Positions 41,229 to 51,111 of a stretch of 64,000 bases of DNA are shown here, piece after piece. Location of the stretch: NCBI GenBank assembly GCA_947259075.1, contig CAMYKQ010000055.1:23396-87395 (forward strand). The letters are read 5' to 3'. The first letter of the stretch is position 1; every line of letters begins with the position of its first letter. The translations under genes were made by a program, and so were the position numbers. The notes beneath the pieces were generated by a model. That model did no database searches, had not been told where the DNA came from, and saw only the letters and a list, made by a program, of their open reading frames with translations. Origin of the DNA: an uncultured Gammaproteobacteria bacterium (GTDB taxonomy: Bacteria; Pseudomonadota; Gammaproteobacteria; DRLM01).

Positions 41229-41858
41229 ATGGCGATATCGGCCAGTAGAAGACCCGTTATGACGCTGTACTCCCGGTCCAATTGCCCCCATAGCCACCGC
41301 GTGCGCCTGGTGTTGGCGGAAAAAGGCATCACCGTAGATATCGTCGACGCGAACGGTGATGTCCTGCCGGAGGATTTGAGCGAGTTGAGTCCTTATGGCG
41401 CGGTGCCCACCTTGGTTGATCGCGACTTGGTGCTCTACAACACGCAAATCATCATGGAATACTTGGACGAACGTTATCCGCATCCCCCGCTGTTACCGGT
41501 GGACCCGGTGTCGCGGGCGCGCATCAAGCTCTATGTGCATCGCATGGAAAAAGACTGGTACGGCCTGCTGCCCGATCTGGAGGGTGATGACGCCAAGGCC
41601 GCGGCCGCTGCCCGCAAAATCATCCGCGAGGGGTTGACGGTCATCGCGCCGGTCTTTGAGCAAAAACCCTTTTTCATGAGTGATGAACTCAGCTTGGCCG
41701 ATTGCACCTTGCTGCCTTTGTTGTGGCGTTTGCCCAGCTTCGATATTGAATTGCCGCCCCAGGCCAAGGCCCTGCAAAAGTACGCGGAGCGTTTTTTCAA
41801 CCGCGCCGGGTTCAGGCAAAGTCTTAGTGCCGCGGAGAAAGAAATGCGTCCTGTATAA
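41229..41858 (+). CDS. sspA: Stringent starvation protein A (GST-like)
   Basis: MTLYSRSNCPHSHRVRLVLAEKGITVDIVDANGDVLPEDLSELSPYGAVPTLVDRDLVLYNTQIIMEYLDERYPHPPLLPVDP. Confidence 0.95.
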   Translation: MAISASRRPVMTLYSRSNCPHSHRVRLVLAEKGITVDIVDANGDVLPEDLSELSPYGAVPTLVDRDLVLYNTQIIMEYLDERYPHPPLLPVDPVSRARIKLYVHRMEKDWYGLLPDLEGDDAKAAAAARKIIREGLTVIAPVFEQKPFFMSDELSLADCTLLPLLWRLPSFDIELPPQAKALQKYAERFFNRAGFRQSLSAAEKEMRPV

Positions 41859-41890
41859 CAGGCGGGTGTAAGACTTAAGGTCCAATCCGG

Positions 41891-41923
41891 CCGCCGCGAG
41901 CAGTTTGTCCGCGGCGGTTTTTT
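41891..41923 (+). terminator. Rho-independent terminator downstream of sspA
   Basis: CCGCCGCG-agcagtttgtc-CGCGGCGG followed by TTTTTT. Confidence 0.9.
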
Positions 41924-42023
41924 ATTGCCGGCCCGCTAGACCCGTTAGGCGGGGTGGGTATACTACCGGATGAAGCGATGAGCAAAGGCCGTTGAAGCGG
42001 CGAATTTGCAGGGAGGGCAGCAC

Positions 42024-43010
42024 ATGTTATTCATCACTAATCGCGCGATCAAGCAGGGTCTGAAACTCAAGGTGGGCCGCGCTATTGATTTCGATTTCAA
42101 GAACAATATGTCCAGCCAATCGGTATATTTCTGCCGGCGCGAGTCTAAAAGTGAATACGCCGAAGTCGGTGGCTTTAATTTCATGGCGGACCTCAAGGCA
42201 TCCGCCGCTGAGCAAATCTTGATATACCTGCATGGTTTCTCAAACCTGCCGGAAGAGGATATCTTTCCCCGCAGCGAAGCGCTGCAAGCCCTGTTCGATA
42301 AAAAACAAAAAAATCTCGTCCATGTCGTGCCCTTGATTTGGCCCTGCGACGATGACCCCGGGGTGATCAAAGATTATTGGGACGATCAGAAATCCGCCGA
42401 CGCCAGCGCCTTCGCCTACTCGCGTTTGCTGGAGATGTTCATGGAGTGGCGCGGCCAGCCGCAAAACGAGGAGGCGCCTTGCCTCAAACGCATCAATCTG
42501 CTCGCCCACTCCATGGGTAATCGCGTGTTGCGCCAGACCTTGGCGGCGTGGGCCAAGTACGATCGCGGCGGCGAAGTGCCGTTGCTGTTCCGGAATACAT
42601 TTCTGGTGGCGGCGGATATCGTCAACGAAAGCCTGGAGCCGGGCCATGAGGGGGAGTTGATCTCGCATAGCTCACGTAACGTGGTGGTGTATTTCGCCTC
42701 CGATGATTTGGCGTTGCGTGCGAGCAAGGTGGCCAATCTAAAAAACAAAGTGGCCTCGCGGCGTTTGGGGCATACCGGCCCGGAGCGGATGGACCGGGTG
42801 CACCGCAACGTGTTCGCCGTCGATTGCGATGACGTTAACACCAGTTACGACCCCATCAAGGGCCATTCGTATTTCCTGCACGACCAAAGCGGGCGCAAAC
42901 CCGGCGTGGTGTTCGAACACCTTTACGATGCGGTGCAAAGCGGGCGCGTGCACGTCGATGACGCGGAGCGGCGCATGCATGTTCTCAAGTTCCCGCGCGG
43001 CGGACGTTGA
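42024..43010 (+). CDS. DUF900-like alpha/beta hydrolase
   Basis: ILIYLHGFSNLPEED; nucleophile elbow LLAHSMGNRVLRQTL. ATG at 42024. Confidence 0.75.
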   Translation: MLFITNRAIKQGLKLKVGRAIDFDFKNNMSSQSVYFCRRESKSEYAEVGGFNFMADLKASAAEQILIYLHGFSNLPEEDIFPRSEALQALFDKKQKNLVHVVPLIWPCDDDPGVIKDYWDDQKSADASAFAYSRLLEMFMEWRGQPQNEEAPCLKRINLLAHSMGNRVLRQTLAAWAKYDRGGEVPLLFRNTFLVAADIVNESLEPGHEGELISHSSRNVVVYFASDDLALRASKVANLKNKVASRRLGHTGPERMDRVHRNVFAVDCDDVNTSYDPIKGHSYFLHDQSGRKPGVVFEHLYDAVQSGRVHVDDAERRMHVLKFPRGGR

Positions 43011-43067
43011 GCGTGAAACAAGCGGCGTGGCGGCTTGAGTAGTACAGGAGTGAGTTCTTTGCACAAA

Positions 43068-43454
43068 ATGACTTCGAGCCGGCCTTACCTGATCCGCGCC
43101 TTGTACGAGTGGATCGTCGAGAACGATATGACGCCGTATATCGTGGTGGACGCGCTGGTTGAGGGTATCGTGGTGCCCACTCAGCATGTGCGTGAGGGGC
43201 AGATCGTGCTCAATATCAGTCCGCGCGCCATCAATCATCTGCGCCTCAGCAATGATGAGGTGGCGTTCAGCGCGCGCTTCGGCGGCGCGGAGATGCAGGT
43301 CTCGCTGCCGCCGCGGGCGGTGGTGGCCATTTACGCGCGCGAGAACGGCGAGGGCATGATGTTCCGCGAAGAGGGGGGTGGCGACGCGCCGCCGGATGGA
43401 CCGCATACTCCAGGTGACACGCCGGTCAAGCCGAAATTGAAAGTGGTGAAATAA
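43068..43454 (+). CDS. sspB: ClpXP protease specificity-enhancing factor SspB
   Basis: SSRPYLIRALYEWIVENDMTPYIVVDA...VLNISPRAINHLRLSNDEVAFSARFGG; C-terminal KPKLKVVK tail. Confidence 0.95.
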   Translation: MTSSRPYLIRALYEWIVENDMTPYIVVDALVEGIVVPTQHVREGQIVLNISPRAINHLRLSNDEVAFSARFGGAEMQVSLPPRAVVAIYARENGEGMMFREEGGGDAPPDGPHTPGDTPVKPKLKVVK

Positions 43455-43467
43455 GCCCGCGCCCGCG

Positions 43468-44853
43468 CTACTTTTCCGCGGGCAGCATTTTTTCGGGGTT
43501 GAGTATGCCCTTGGGATCGAACACCCGTTTGATCTCGTGCATCACTTGCAGCGTTGCCGGTTCGATCTCGCGGTCGACGAAGCCGCGTTTTTCCATGCCC
43601 ACGCCGTGTTCGCCCGACAGCGTGCCCTTGAGTTCGAGCACTAAATCGAAGACCCGGTCGAGGCAGTGTTCGGCCCGCGTCATTTCCGCCGGGTCATCGG
43701 GATTGACCAAGAGATTGACGTGAATATTGCCATTGCCCGCGTGGCCGAAGTTGACGATGGTGATGGCGAATTCGCGCGCAAGATTTTCCAGTCCGCCGAT
43801 CAAGTCCGCCATGCGCGACACCGGCACCACCACGTCTTCGTTGATCTTCTTCGGCGCGATGGTGCGCAGCGCGGGCGAGAGCGCCTTGCGCGTCGCCCAC
43901 AGCGCCGCGGTTTCCTCCGGCGTGCGCGCGGCGCTGATGTCGAGCAGGCCGTCGACTCGCGCGGCGCGCAGCACGCAGTCGGCCGCCGCGTCGATGGCGG
44001 CGAGCTGGCCGTCCACTTCTATCATCAGCATGGCGCCCGCCCCGCGCGGCAAGGGAATTTGCGCATAATCGCGGATCATGTCGATGGCGCGGCCGTCGAT
44101 GAATTCCAAGGCGCAGGGCGTCACCGCTTGCGCCATGATGCGCGACACCGCGCGCGCCGCGCTGTGCATATCAGCGTACACCGCTTGCAGGGTGCGGCGG
44201 GTTTCGGGTAAGGGCGTGAGCTTGAGCGTCGCTTCGGTGATGATGGCCAGCGTGCCTTCGGAACCGATCAGTAAACGCGTGATGTCATAACCCACCACGC
44301 CCTTGGTGGTGTAGACGCCGCTGCGGATTTCCGCGCCGGTGCCGGTGATCGCGCGCAGACCTAAAGTGTTCTCGCGCGGCGTGCCGTATTTCACCGCGCG
44401 CGGGCCAGCGGAGTTATAAGCGAGATTGCCGCCGACGCTGCAAAAGGCGGCGCTGGTGGGATCGGGCGGCCAGAAAAAGCCGTGCTGCGCCGCGGCGTCC
44501 TGCACCGCTTGATTGGTCACGCCGGGCTGCACCACCATCACCCGGTTGTCGGGGTCGATGGCGAGGATGCGGTCCATGCGTTCCAGCGCCAGCACCACGC
44601 CGCCGCGCAGCGGCACGGTGGCGCCGGTGGTGCCGGTGCCGCGCCCGCGCGCGACTAAGCTCACGTCATGCGCGTGACATAAACGCACGATGTCGCGCAC
44701 CTGTTCGTGTGCGGTGGCGAACACCACGGCCTCGGGCAGGGCGTGGCGGCGGCTGTTGTCGTAGCCGTAGGGCCAGCAGTCGGCGGCCTCGGTGAGCACG
44801 CCGGCCGCGCCCGCCGCGTTGCGCAGTCCGTCAATAAAGGCCGGATTCAACAT
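43468..44853 (-). CDS. FAD-binding oxidase (GlcD/D-lactate dehydrogenase family)
   Basis: RGRGTGTTGATVPLRGGVVLALERMDRIL; VGGNLAYNSAGPRAVKYG; GTLSGEHGVGMEKRGF. Confidence 0.88.
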   Translation of the reverse strand: MLNPAFIDGLRNAAGAAGVLTEAADCWPYGYDNSRRHALPEAVVFATAHEQVRDIVRLCHAHDVSLVARGRGTGTTGATVPLRGGVVLALERMDRILAIDPDNRVMVVQPGVTNQAVQDAAAQHGFFWPPDPTSAAFCSVGGNLAYNSAGPRAVKYGTPRENTLGLRAITGTGAEIRSGVYTTKGVVGYDITRLLIGSEGTLAIITEATLKLTPLPETRRTLQAVYADMHSAARAVSRIMAQAVTPCALEFIDGRAIDMIRDYAQIPLPRGAGAMLMIEVDGQLAAIDAAADCVLRAARVDGLLDISAARTPEETAALWATRKALSPALRTIAPKKINEDVVVPVSRMADLIGGLENLAREFAITIVNFGHAGNGNIHVNLLVNPDDPAEMTRAEHCLDRVFDLVLELKGTLSGEHGVGMEKRGFVDREIEPATLQVMHEIKRVFDPKGILNPEKMLPAEK

Positions 44854-44869
44854 GCGGGCGGGCGCGGGT

Positions 44870-45457
44870 TTAGTCTTGGTATTCGAACACGGTGACCACG
44901 CGGCTCACGCCTTCGACGTGGCGCGCGACCTCGGCCGCGGTCTCCGCCTCGGCGCGAGTGACCAGTCCCATTAAATACACCGAGCCGTTTTCGGTCACCA
45001 CCTTCACGTTACTGGAGCTCACCTCTTTGTTGCCGAGTAATTTGGTCTTTATCTTGGCGGTGATCCAGGTGTCTTGGCTGCGGGATTTCATCGTCGTCGG
45101 TTGAGCTATCGCGATTTCGTCGTGTACGCGCCGCACCTTTTCTACATTGCGGGTAATGCCGATGACGCGGTCATGCAGCGCGGCAGTGGGTGCTTCGCCG
45201 GTGAGTAAGATGACGCCGTTGATGCTGGTGACATTGATGTGGGTTTTTTTATTCAACTCGTCATCGCTGAAAAGGGCGTTGTTCACTTTCAGTTCGATGG
45301 CTTCGTCATCGACCATGGTGCCGGCGCTGCGGCGGTCGGTCGCTACCGCGGCACCAGCCCCGCCCGCGGCGACGACCGCGCAGCCTTGCAAGCCGGCCGT
45401 GGCGGTAAGGATTGCGATGAGCGCGACGCTGGGGGTGATGAATTTACACGTTTTCAA
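44870..45457 (-). CDS. BON-domain lipoprotein (YraP/DolP-like)
   Basis: Lipobox-like GLQGC; two BON domains (VNNALFSDDELNKKTHINVTSINGVILLTGEA; ITAKIKTKLLGNKEVSSSNVKVVTENGSVYLMG). TTG start likely at 45457. Confidence 0.85.
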   Translation of the reverse strand: MKTCKFITPSVALIAILTATAGLQGCAVVAAGGAGAAVATDRRSAGTMVDDEAIELKVNNALFSDDELNKKTHINVTSINGVILLTGEAPTAALHDRVIGITRNVEKVRRVHDEIAIAQPTTMKSRSQDTWITAKIKTKLLGNKEVSSSNVKVVTENGSVYLMGLVTRAEAETAAEVARHVEGVSRVVTVFEYQD

Positions 45458-45477
45458 GACGGGACTCCTTCGTATGA

Positions 45478-45852
45478 TTATTCCGCGTAGAACGCGTTTT
45501 TGATCCATTCGATGCGGCGAAGTTCGGTGCCGGGGGCGATGGCGATCACGTCGAAACGCGCCGGGCGTTGTGCCGCGTTGCGGTGCGCTTGCAGGTAATG
45601 CAGCGCCGTGGCCGTGAGTTTGGCTTGCTTGCGGCGGTCGACGCTCTCGGCGGCGCCGGTGTAACGGGCGTTGCCGCGGTAACGCACCTCGACGAATACC
45701 AGGGTCTCGCCCTCGTCCATGATGAGATCGATCTCGCCGTGGCGGCAGCGGTAGTTGCGTTCGCGCAGGGCGAGACCTTGTTTTTGCAAATAGAGGCAGG
45801 CCCGTGCTTCTTCTTCGTGGCCTTTTTTGCCCGGCGGCGGGCGGGTGCTCAT
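45478..45852 (-). CDS. YraN-family endonuclease-like protein (UPF0102)
   Basis: GKKGHEEEARACLYLQKQGLALRERNYRCRHGEIDLIMDEGETLVFVEVRYR; start overlaps the lpoA stop. Confidence 0.93.
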   Translation of the reverse strand: MSTRPPPGKKGHEEEARACLYLQKQGLALRERNYRCRHGEIDLIMDEGETLVFVEVRYRGNARYTGAAESVDRRKQAKLTATALHYLQAHRNAAQRPARFDVIAIAPGTELRRIEWIKNAFYAE

Positions 45853-47747
45853 TGCGGTGCCGGTGCCGGTGCGGGTGATGTGGTTAGGGCCAGACGCTTG
45901 GGCTCGCCTTTGCTGAAGCGCGCCCACAGCGGCGTGCGGCGGACGCGGTTGTCATTGCCGACGGTGAGGCGGCCGCTGGCGCCGGAGAATTCTTCGTGGG
46001 ATGAACCGCGCAGCAGATCCAAATAAGGGATGAGCTGATAGGCGTCAGCGCCCAGCGCCTGCAGCCGCCGCAAGCTACCCGCGTTGGGCCAGGCGGCTTC
46101 CACCGCCTGGCGCAGCGGTGATGTGTCGTCGTCGAGCAGCCAGGGGATGTCGGTGAAACTCACGCCGTCGAGGTCACGGTCTTTAACCAGATCGGGGCGG
46201 CCTTGGTAGATGTGCGAGGTGGCGTAGATGGGCAGGTCGCCGGCGTAAAAGAATTTGAGTTGCGAGGGGATCTGCCGCGCTTGACGCGGGAAGGCGGCCA
46301 TGAAGATGAAGTCCACGTCTTGGCGCCGCCGCGGTTCGAATTTGAGATCGGTTTGCAGGGCGGCGCGCAGCGCGCGCGCGCGGTTTTCGCTTTCGTCGAT
46401 ATTGAGCAGGCGGCGCAGCGGCACGGAGAAGTCGTTTTCATTGGCTTCGTAGGTTTGTGTCTCGACTACGCTGCTCCCCAATTGCCGCCACTGCGTTTCG
46501 AAGGCGTGCAGCACCCGCGCGCCCCAGTCGCCGGCGGGGACGATGGCCACTGCATGCGAGTGCCCCTCCAGCCAGGCGCGCTCGGCGACTTGGCGGGCCT
46601 CGTCTTCGGGGGCGAGGCCGAATTGGAAGAAGTGCGCGGGCGCGGACTGGGCGTCGTCGCTGTAGTTGAGGGCCAGCACCGGCACCGTCAGGTTTGGACT
46701 CTGACTTAGCGCGGTGACCGCTTCCTTCGACAGCGGGCCGACGACGAATTCGGCGCCGGCGGCTACGGCGCGGGCGTAGACTTGCGCGATCTCGGCCGGA
46801 TTCTCGCCGCTATCATAAATCTGGATCACCGGCTGGTAGTCGCTTTGCGCGCGTTGATAATAGGCGGCGAGAAAGCCGTCACGCACCGCCTCCGCCGCCT
46901 TGGCGAAGCCGCCGCTGAGCGGCAGCAGCAGGGCGAGGTGGCCGGGTTGTTGTTGCAGGCGTTCGGGCTGGCGCGCGAGTAAGGAGGCGATCAGCGCTTC
47001 GGAGGCGGGGTGTTGCGGGTAGTTGCGCCGCCACTCGACGAGGCGTTGATCGGCATTCAGGGTTTGGCTGAGGGGCAGTTTGGCGATGCGCGCCAAGGCC
47101 AGCCAGCCGCCGAAGGTGTCGGGCGGCGGCGCGGGATGCACTGCGTCCAGCGTTGCGGGCGGCAGGCTGAGCAGGGATTGCCACAGCAATTGGTCGTTGC
47201 GGCGCGCGGCTTCCGGGTCGTTGAGCAGCGGCGCCAAGGCGATACGCTCGCGCGCCGCGTCCAGCACATTGCCGGCTTGGGCGTGGGCCATGGCGCGCAG
47301 TTGATGGATCTCCGCGCGCAGGGCCGCGGGCGTGTCGGGCCGTTCGGCGTTTTTTAGCGCCTCTAGCGCGGCGCGCGGATCACGCTCGGTCACGGCGATG
47401 GCGGCGGTCAGGGTCTGGCGCCGGGTCAGTTGCTGCGGGCTGAGGGCCTCGGCGGGCAGCGAGGTCAGCGTGCTTTTCGCCTGTACCAGAAAATTACCGC
47501 GATAAAACGCCTCCGCCGCATTCAATAGTTGCTCGTATTGATGGCGTTCGTCACCGAGGGCGGCCAGGCCTAAATATTCCCGCGCCGCCACCGCGTAGCT
47601 GCCGCTGTCCTCGGCGTCGCGCGCCTTTTCCAGCAAGGCGGCCAGCGGGCTGCCTTCTTCGGGCGCGGGCAAGGTGGCGCAGGCGCTCAGTGTGAGCAGG
47701 ACGGCGGCGGAGCAAAACAGGCGGCGGATTGTGGATGCTTGTTTCAT
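45849..47747 (-). CDS. lpoA: LpoA-like penicillin-binding protein activator lipoprotein
   Basis: Lipobox LTLSAC; C-terminal domain LALLLPLSGGFAKAAEAVRDGFLAAYYQ...; position between yraN and rsmI. Confidence 0.9.
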   Translation of the reverse strand: MKQASTIRRLFCSAAVLLTLSACATLPAPEEGSPLAALLEKARDAEDSGSYAVAAREYLGLAALGDERHQYEQLLNAAEAFYRGNFLVQAKSTLTSLPAEALSPQQLTRRQTLTAAIAVTERDPRAALEALKNAERPDTPAALRAEIHQLRAMAHAQAGNVLDAARERIALAPLLNDPEAARRNDQLLWQSLLSLPPATLDAVHPAPPPDTFGGWLALARIAKLPLSQTLNADQRLVEWRRNYPQHPASEALIASLLARQPERLQQQPGHLALLLPLSGGFAKAAEAVRDGFLAAYYQRAQSDYQPVIQIYDSGENPAEIAQVYARAVAAGAEFVVGPLSKEAVTALSQSPNLTVPVLALNYSDDAQSAPAHFFQFGLAPEDEARQVAERAWLEGHSHAVAIVPAGDWGARVLHAFETQWRQLGSSVVETQTYEANENDFSVPLRRLLNIDESENRARALRAALQTDLKFEPRRRQDVDFIFMAAFPRQARQIPSQLKFFYAGDLPIYATSHIYQGRPDLVKDRDLDGVSFTDIPWLLDDDTSPLRQAVEAAWPNAGSLRRLQALGADAYQLIPYLDLLRGSSHEEFSGASGRLTVGNDNRVRRTPLWARFSKGEPKRLALTTSPAPAPAPQ

Positions 47748-47823
47748 GGTGTAGTTTGGCTGGCCTTGACCGCCTCACACGGCGGTAGCGCAAGGTGTTT
47801 TAACGTACGGGGGCACAGTATCG

Positions 47824-48699
47824 GTGGGGGATGCACAGCTGTCAATTGTGGCGGGCGCCTTATATGTAGTGGCGACGCCCATCGGTAATTTGGGTGATAT
47901 GCCGCCGCGGGCGGTGGCGGTGTTGCGCGGCGTGGCGCTGATCGCCGCGGAGGATACCCGTCACAGCGCGCCGCTGTTGCGCCATTTCGCTATCGCGACA
48001 CCGCTGTCCGCGCTGCACGAACACAATGAGCGGCAGCAGACGGAGAAGCTGGTCGCGCGGCTGCGCGCGGGCGAGGCGATCGCGCTCATCAGTGATGCGG
48101 GCACGCCGCTGTTGAGTGATCCCGGTTATCACTTGGTGCGCGCCGCGCATCAGGCGGGACTGCGGGTGATTCCGCTGCCGGGGGCTTGCGCCGCGATTGC
48201 CGCGCTCTCAGCCTCGGGTCTGCCCACCGACCGTTTCAGCTTCGAGGGTTTTTTGTCGGCTAAAGCCGCCGCCCGCCGCGCCCGGCTCAGCGAATTGCAG
48301 GCCGATACTCGCACCTTGATTTTTTACGAGGCGCCGCATCGTATCAGCGCCGCCTTGGATGATATGGCGGAGATCTTCGGCGCCGGGCGCGAGGCGGTGC
48401 TGGCGCGTGAGTTGACTAAGTTATACGAGACCGTGCGCGCCGCGCCGCTGGCGGAATTGGCCGAGTGGGTGCGTGGCGACGCCCATCAGCAAAAAGGCGA
48501 GATCGTGGTGCTGGTGCGCGGCGCGGCGGCGCGGCCGCCGGAGGCCTTGGGTGAAGAGGCACAGCGGGTGCTGCGGCTGTTGCTGGCGGCGCTGCCGCTG
48601 AAGCAGGCGGTGGCCTTGGCGGCGGAGATCACCGGGGAGAAACGCAACCGGCTTTATGAGCGTGCGGTCGAGATGAAGGCGGCGGGCGGGGACGAGTAA
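47824..48699 (+). CDS. rsmI: 16S rRNA (cytidine(1402)-2'-O)-methyltransferase
   Basis: GALYVVATPIGNLGDMPPRAVAVLRGVALIAAEDTRHSAPLLRHF; ALISDAGTPLLSDPGYHLVRAA. Confidence 0.96.
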   Translation: MGDAQLSIVAGALYVVATPIGNLGDMPPRAVAVLRGVALIAAEDTRHSAPLLRHFAIATPLSALHEHNERQQTEKLVARLRAGEAIALISDAGTPLLSDPGYHLVRAAHQAGLRVIPLPGACAAIAALSASGLPTDRFSFEGFLSAKAAARRARLSELQADTRTLIFYEAPHRISAALDDMAEIFGAGREAVLARELTKLYETVRAAPLAELAEWVRGDAHQQKGEIVVLVRGAAARPPEALGEEAQRVLRLLLAALPLKQAVALAAEITGEKRNRLYERAVEMKAAGGDE

Positions 48700-48784
48700 G
48701 TGCAATAGATAAAAACACCAACCCCCCTGGAGGCTTATTTTTCTCCGCTTGCTACTCGCCCAGGCTGCTTGTACCTTATGCCCC

Positions 48785-49130
48785 GGAGTCGGCCAGACAG
48801 TCGCTGTGTCCCTCGGGGCATGGAGGAAAGTCCGGGCTCCATAGGGCAGGGTGCCAGGTAACGCCTGGGGGGCGCGAGCCCACGGAAAGTGCCACAGAAA
48901 TGATACCGCCGATGTCCCGCGAGGGGCAGGTAAGGGTGAAATGGTGCGGTAAGAGCGCACCGCGCGGGTGGTAACACGCCGCGGCACGGTAAACCCCACC
49001 CGGAGCAAGACCAAATAGGGGGACGTTGCGCGGCCCGCGTTGTCCCCGGGTAGGTCGCTAGAGGTGCGCGGTGACGCGTATCGCAGACGAATGACTGTCC
49101 ACGACAGAACCCGGCTTACCGGCTGACTCC
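48785..49130 (+). ncRNA. rnpB: RNase P RNA (bacterial type A)
   Basis: Conserved ggaggaaagtccgggctccatagggcagggtgccaggtaacgcctggg, taagggtgaaa, gcggtaagagcgcaccgcg, gacgaatgactgtccacgacagaacccggctta. Ends pair: ggagtcggcc / ggctgactcc. Confidence 0.97.
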
Positions 49131-49326
49131 ATTTTTTTCCACTTTTTGCCACCCATGGGCGCCGAATGCGGCGTTTGCTCTTAAGTTGTTACCAAAACTA
49201 CCCCTTTCAACCCCCTGATTTTCGCGCGTTCTTTCTCGTGAGATTTTGCTTTTCCGGCCTTGCGGAAATCGTTCTAAGTGACTGTCGCGACAGCAGGAAT
49301 CCCGAAAAATATAATCCTGAATTCCC

Positions 49327-49356
49327 TTGACACTCAGTGGTTCGGCTACCTATAGT
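49327..49356 (+). promoter_or_regulatory. Sigma70-type promoter for mraZ/dcw
   Basis: TTGACA (49327-49332), 18-bp spacer, TATAGT (49351-49356). Confidence 0.75.
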
Positions 49357-49364
49357 GTGTCGAG

Positions 49365-49389
49365 GTGGGGCAAAGTGGGTCATAGTGGT
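49365..49389 (+). promoter_or_regulatory. Candidate MraZ operator: three GTGG(G/T) repeats at exact 10-bp spacing
   Basis: GTGGG at 49365, GTGGG at 49375, GTGGT at 49385, just downstream of the predicted -10. Confidence 0.75.
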
Positions 49390-49412
49390 GATCCGCTCAC
49401 GGGAGGCGCAGG

Positions 49413-49865
49413 GTGTTTCGCGGGGTCAACGCACTCAATCTGGATACCAAAGGCCGCATGGCGATGCCGGCCAAGTACCGCGATCGTCTCCAGGATATGT
49501 GTCATGGCCAACTGGTGATTACCGTGGATCGCGACCACTGTCTGCTGGTGTATCCCTTGCCGGAATGGGAAGTAATCGAGCGCAAACTGGTCAAGCTGCC
49601 GAGCTTCAACCCTCAAGCCCGGCGTTTGCAGCGTTTATTGATAGGTCATGCGACCGAGGTGGACCTCGATGGCGCGGGCCGGATTCTTTTGCCGCCGCCT
49701 TTGCGTGATTTCGCGGAGATCGACAAGCAGGTGGTGTTGATCGGGCAGGGTAATAAATTTGAGTTGTGGAATGAGGCGAGTTGGACCGCGCGGCGAGAGG
49801 AGTGGTTGGCGGAAGATGACGGTGAGCAGCCTTTGCCGGCCGAGTTGGAATCGCTTTCGCTCTGA
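49413..49865 (+). CDS. mraZ: Transcriptional regulator MraZ
   Basis: GTG start with [34 protein letters not shown]. Confidence 0.97.
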   Translation: MFRGVNALNLDTKGRMAMPAKYRDRLQDMCHGQLVITVDRDHCLLVYPLPEWEVIERKLVKLPSFNPQARRLQRLLIGHATEVDLDGAGRILLPPPLRDFAEIDKQVVLIGQGNKFELWNEASWTARREEWLAEDDGEQPLPAELESLSL

Positions 49866-49870
49866 TATGT

Positions 49871-50803
49871 ATGAATGACGCGCTGATCCATCACCCGGTC
49901 ATGTTGCAAGAGGTGGTGGAGGCCCTGCGGATCCGCCCCTCGGGTGTGTACCTGGACGCCACTTTTGGCCGCGGCGGACATGCCCTGGCGATTTTAGAAC
50001 GTCTCGATGAGCATGGACGGCTCATCGCTATCGACAGGGATCCTCAGGCGGTGCAAACGGCCAAGGCGCACCTGGGGGCGGATCGCCGTTTCACTATTCA
50101 ACAAGGTAGTTTCGCCATGTTGGAATTTATCGCGGAGGCCGCGGGCGTGGCCGGCAAAGTGGACGGGGTCTTGTTCGACCTCGGTGTTTCCTCGCCGCAA
50201 TTGGATGACCCGGCGCGCGGCTTTAGTTTCTTACGCGACGGTCCTCTGGATATGCGCATGGATCCGGCCCGCGGTGAAAGCGTCGCGGCGTGGCTGGCGC
50301 AGGCCAAGGAGGCCGACATCGCGCAGGTGTTGAAGACCTACGGCGAAGAACGTTACGCCAAACGCATTGCCCGCGCCATCGTGCAAGCGCGCGCGGAAAC
50401 ACCCATCACCACCACGGCGCGGTTGGCGGCCATCGTCACCGCGGCCAATCCCGCCTGGGAGCGGGACAAGCACCCCGCCACCCGCGCCTTCCAGGCCTTG
50501 AGGATTTTCATCAATGCCGAGCTGGACGAATTGGACGCGGCCTTGCCGCAGGCGGTGCGGGTGCTGGCGCCCGGCGGACGGCTGGCGGTGATCAGCTTTC
50601 ATTCCTTGGAAGATCGTATCGTTAAACGTTTTATGCGCCGCGAGGCGCGCGGTGAAATCACGCCGCGGCATATGCCCTTGCGGCCGGACGCCGTGCAACC
50701 CGCGTTGCGTTTGGCCGGCAAGGCGCGGTTTCCATCCGGCGCGGAACTGACGCGCAACCCCCGCGCGCGCAGCGCGGTGTTGCGCGTGGCGGAGCGGCTG
50801 TGA
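49871..50803 (+). CDS. rsmH: 16S rRNA (cytosine(1402)-N4)-methyltransferase
   Basis: [39 protein letters not shown]. Confidence 0.97.
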   Translation: MNDALIHHPVMLQEVVEALRIRPSGVYLDATFGRGGHALAILERLDEHGRLIAIDRDPQAVQTAKAHLGADRRFTIQQGSFAMLEFIAEAAGVAGKVDGVLFDLGVSSPQLDDPARGFSFLRDGPLDMRMDPARGESVAAWLAQAKEADIAQVLKTYGEERYAKRIARAIVQARAETPITTTARLAAIVTAANPAWERDKHPATRAFQALRIFINAELDELDAALPQAVRVLAPGGRLAVISFHSLEDRIVKRFMRREARGEITPRHMPLRPDAVQPALRLAGKARFPSGAELTRNPRARSAVLRVAERL

Positions 50804-51111
50804 GCGCGCCGGTGGCGGACAATCCGAAAACCGCGGCGCCCGCGCCGCGGCGTTCACGCGTGTTGCTGTGTTTGCTCGCGCTGGTGGTGTTCTCGGCGCT
50901 GGGCGTGGTGTACGCCAAGCATCAGAGCCGCAAGTTATTCGTTGAATGGCAAGACTTGCAGGCCGCGCGGGATGATTTGGATATCGAGTGGGGGCAGTTG
51001 CAGTTGGAACAGAGTACCTGGGCGACGCACGGCCGGGTGGAGAGTATCGCCGGCGCCAAGCTGGGCATGGTGATTCCCGAGCCCAATCAAGTAGTGGTGT
51101 TGAAACCGTGA
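50800..51111 (+). CDS. ftsL: Cell division protein FtsL
   Basis: Position between rsmH and ftsI; single [44 protein letters not shown]. Confidence 0.92.
   Translation: MSAPVADNPKTAAPAPRRSRVLLCLLALVVFSALGVVYAKHQSRKLFVEWQDLQAARDDLDIEWGQLQLEQSTWATHGRVESIAGAKLGMVIPEPNQVVVLKP

Noticed and set aside
48421-49152. 243-aa minus-strand ORF covering rsmI 3' end and rnpB
   Set aside because: The region is the unmistakable RNase P RNA and rsmI coding sequence; the ORF is spurious.
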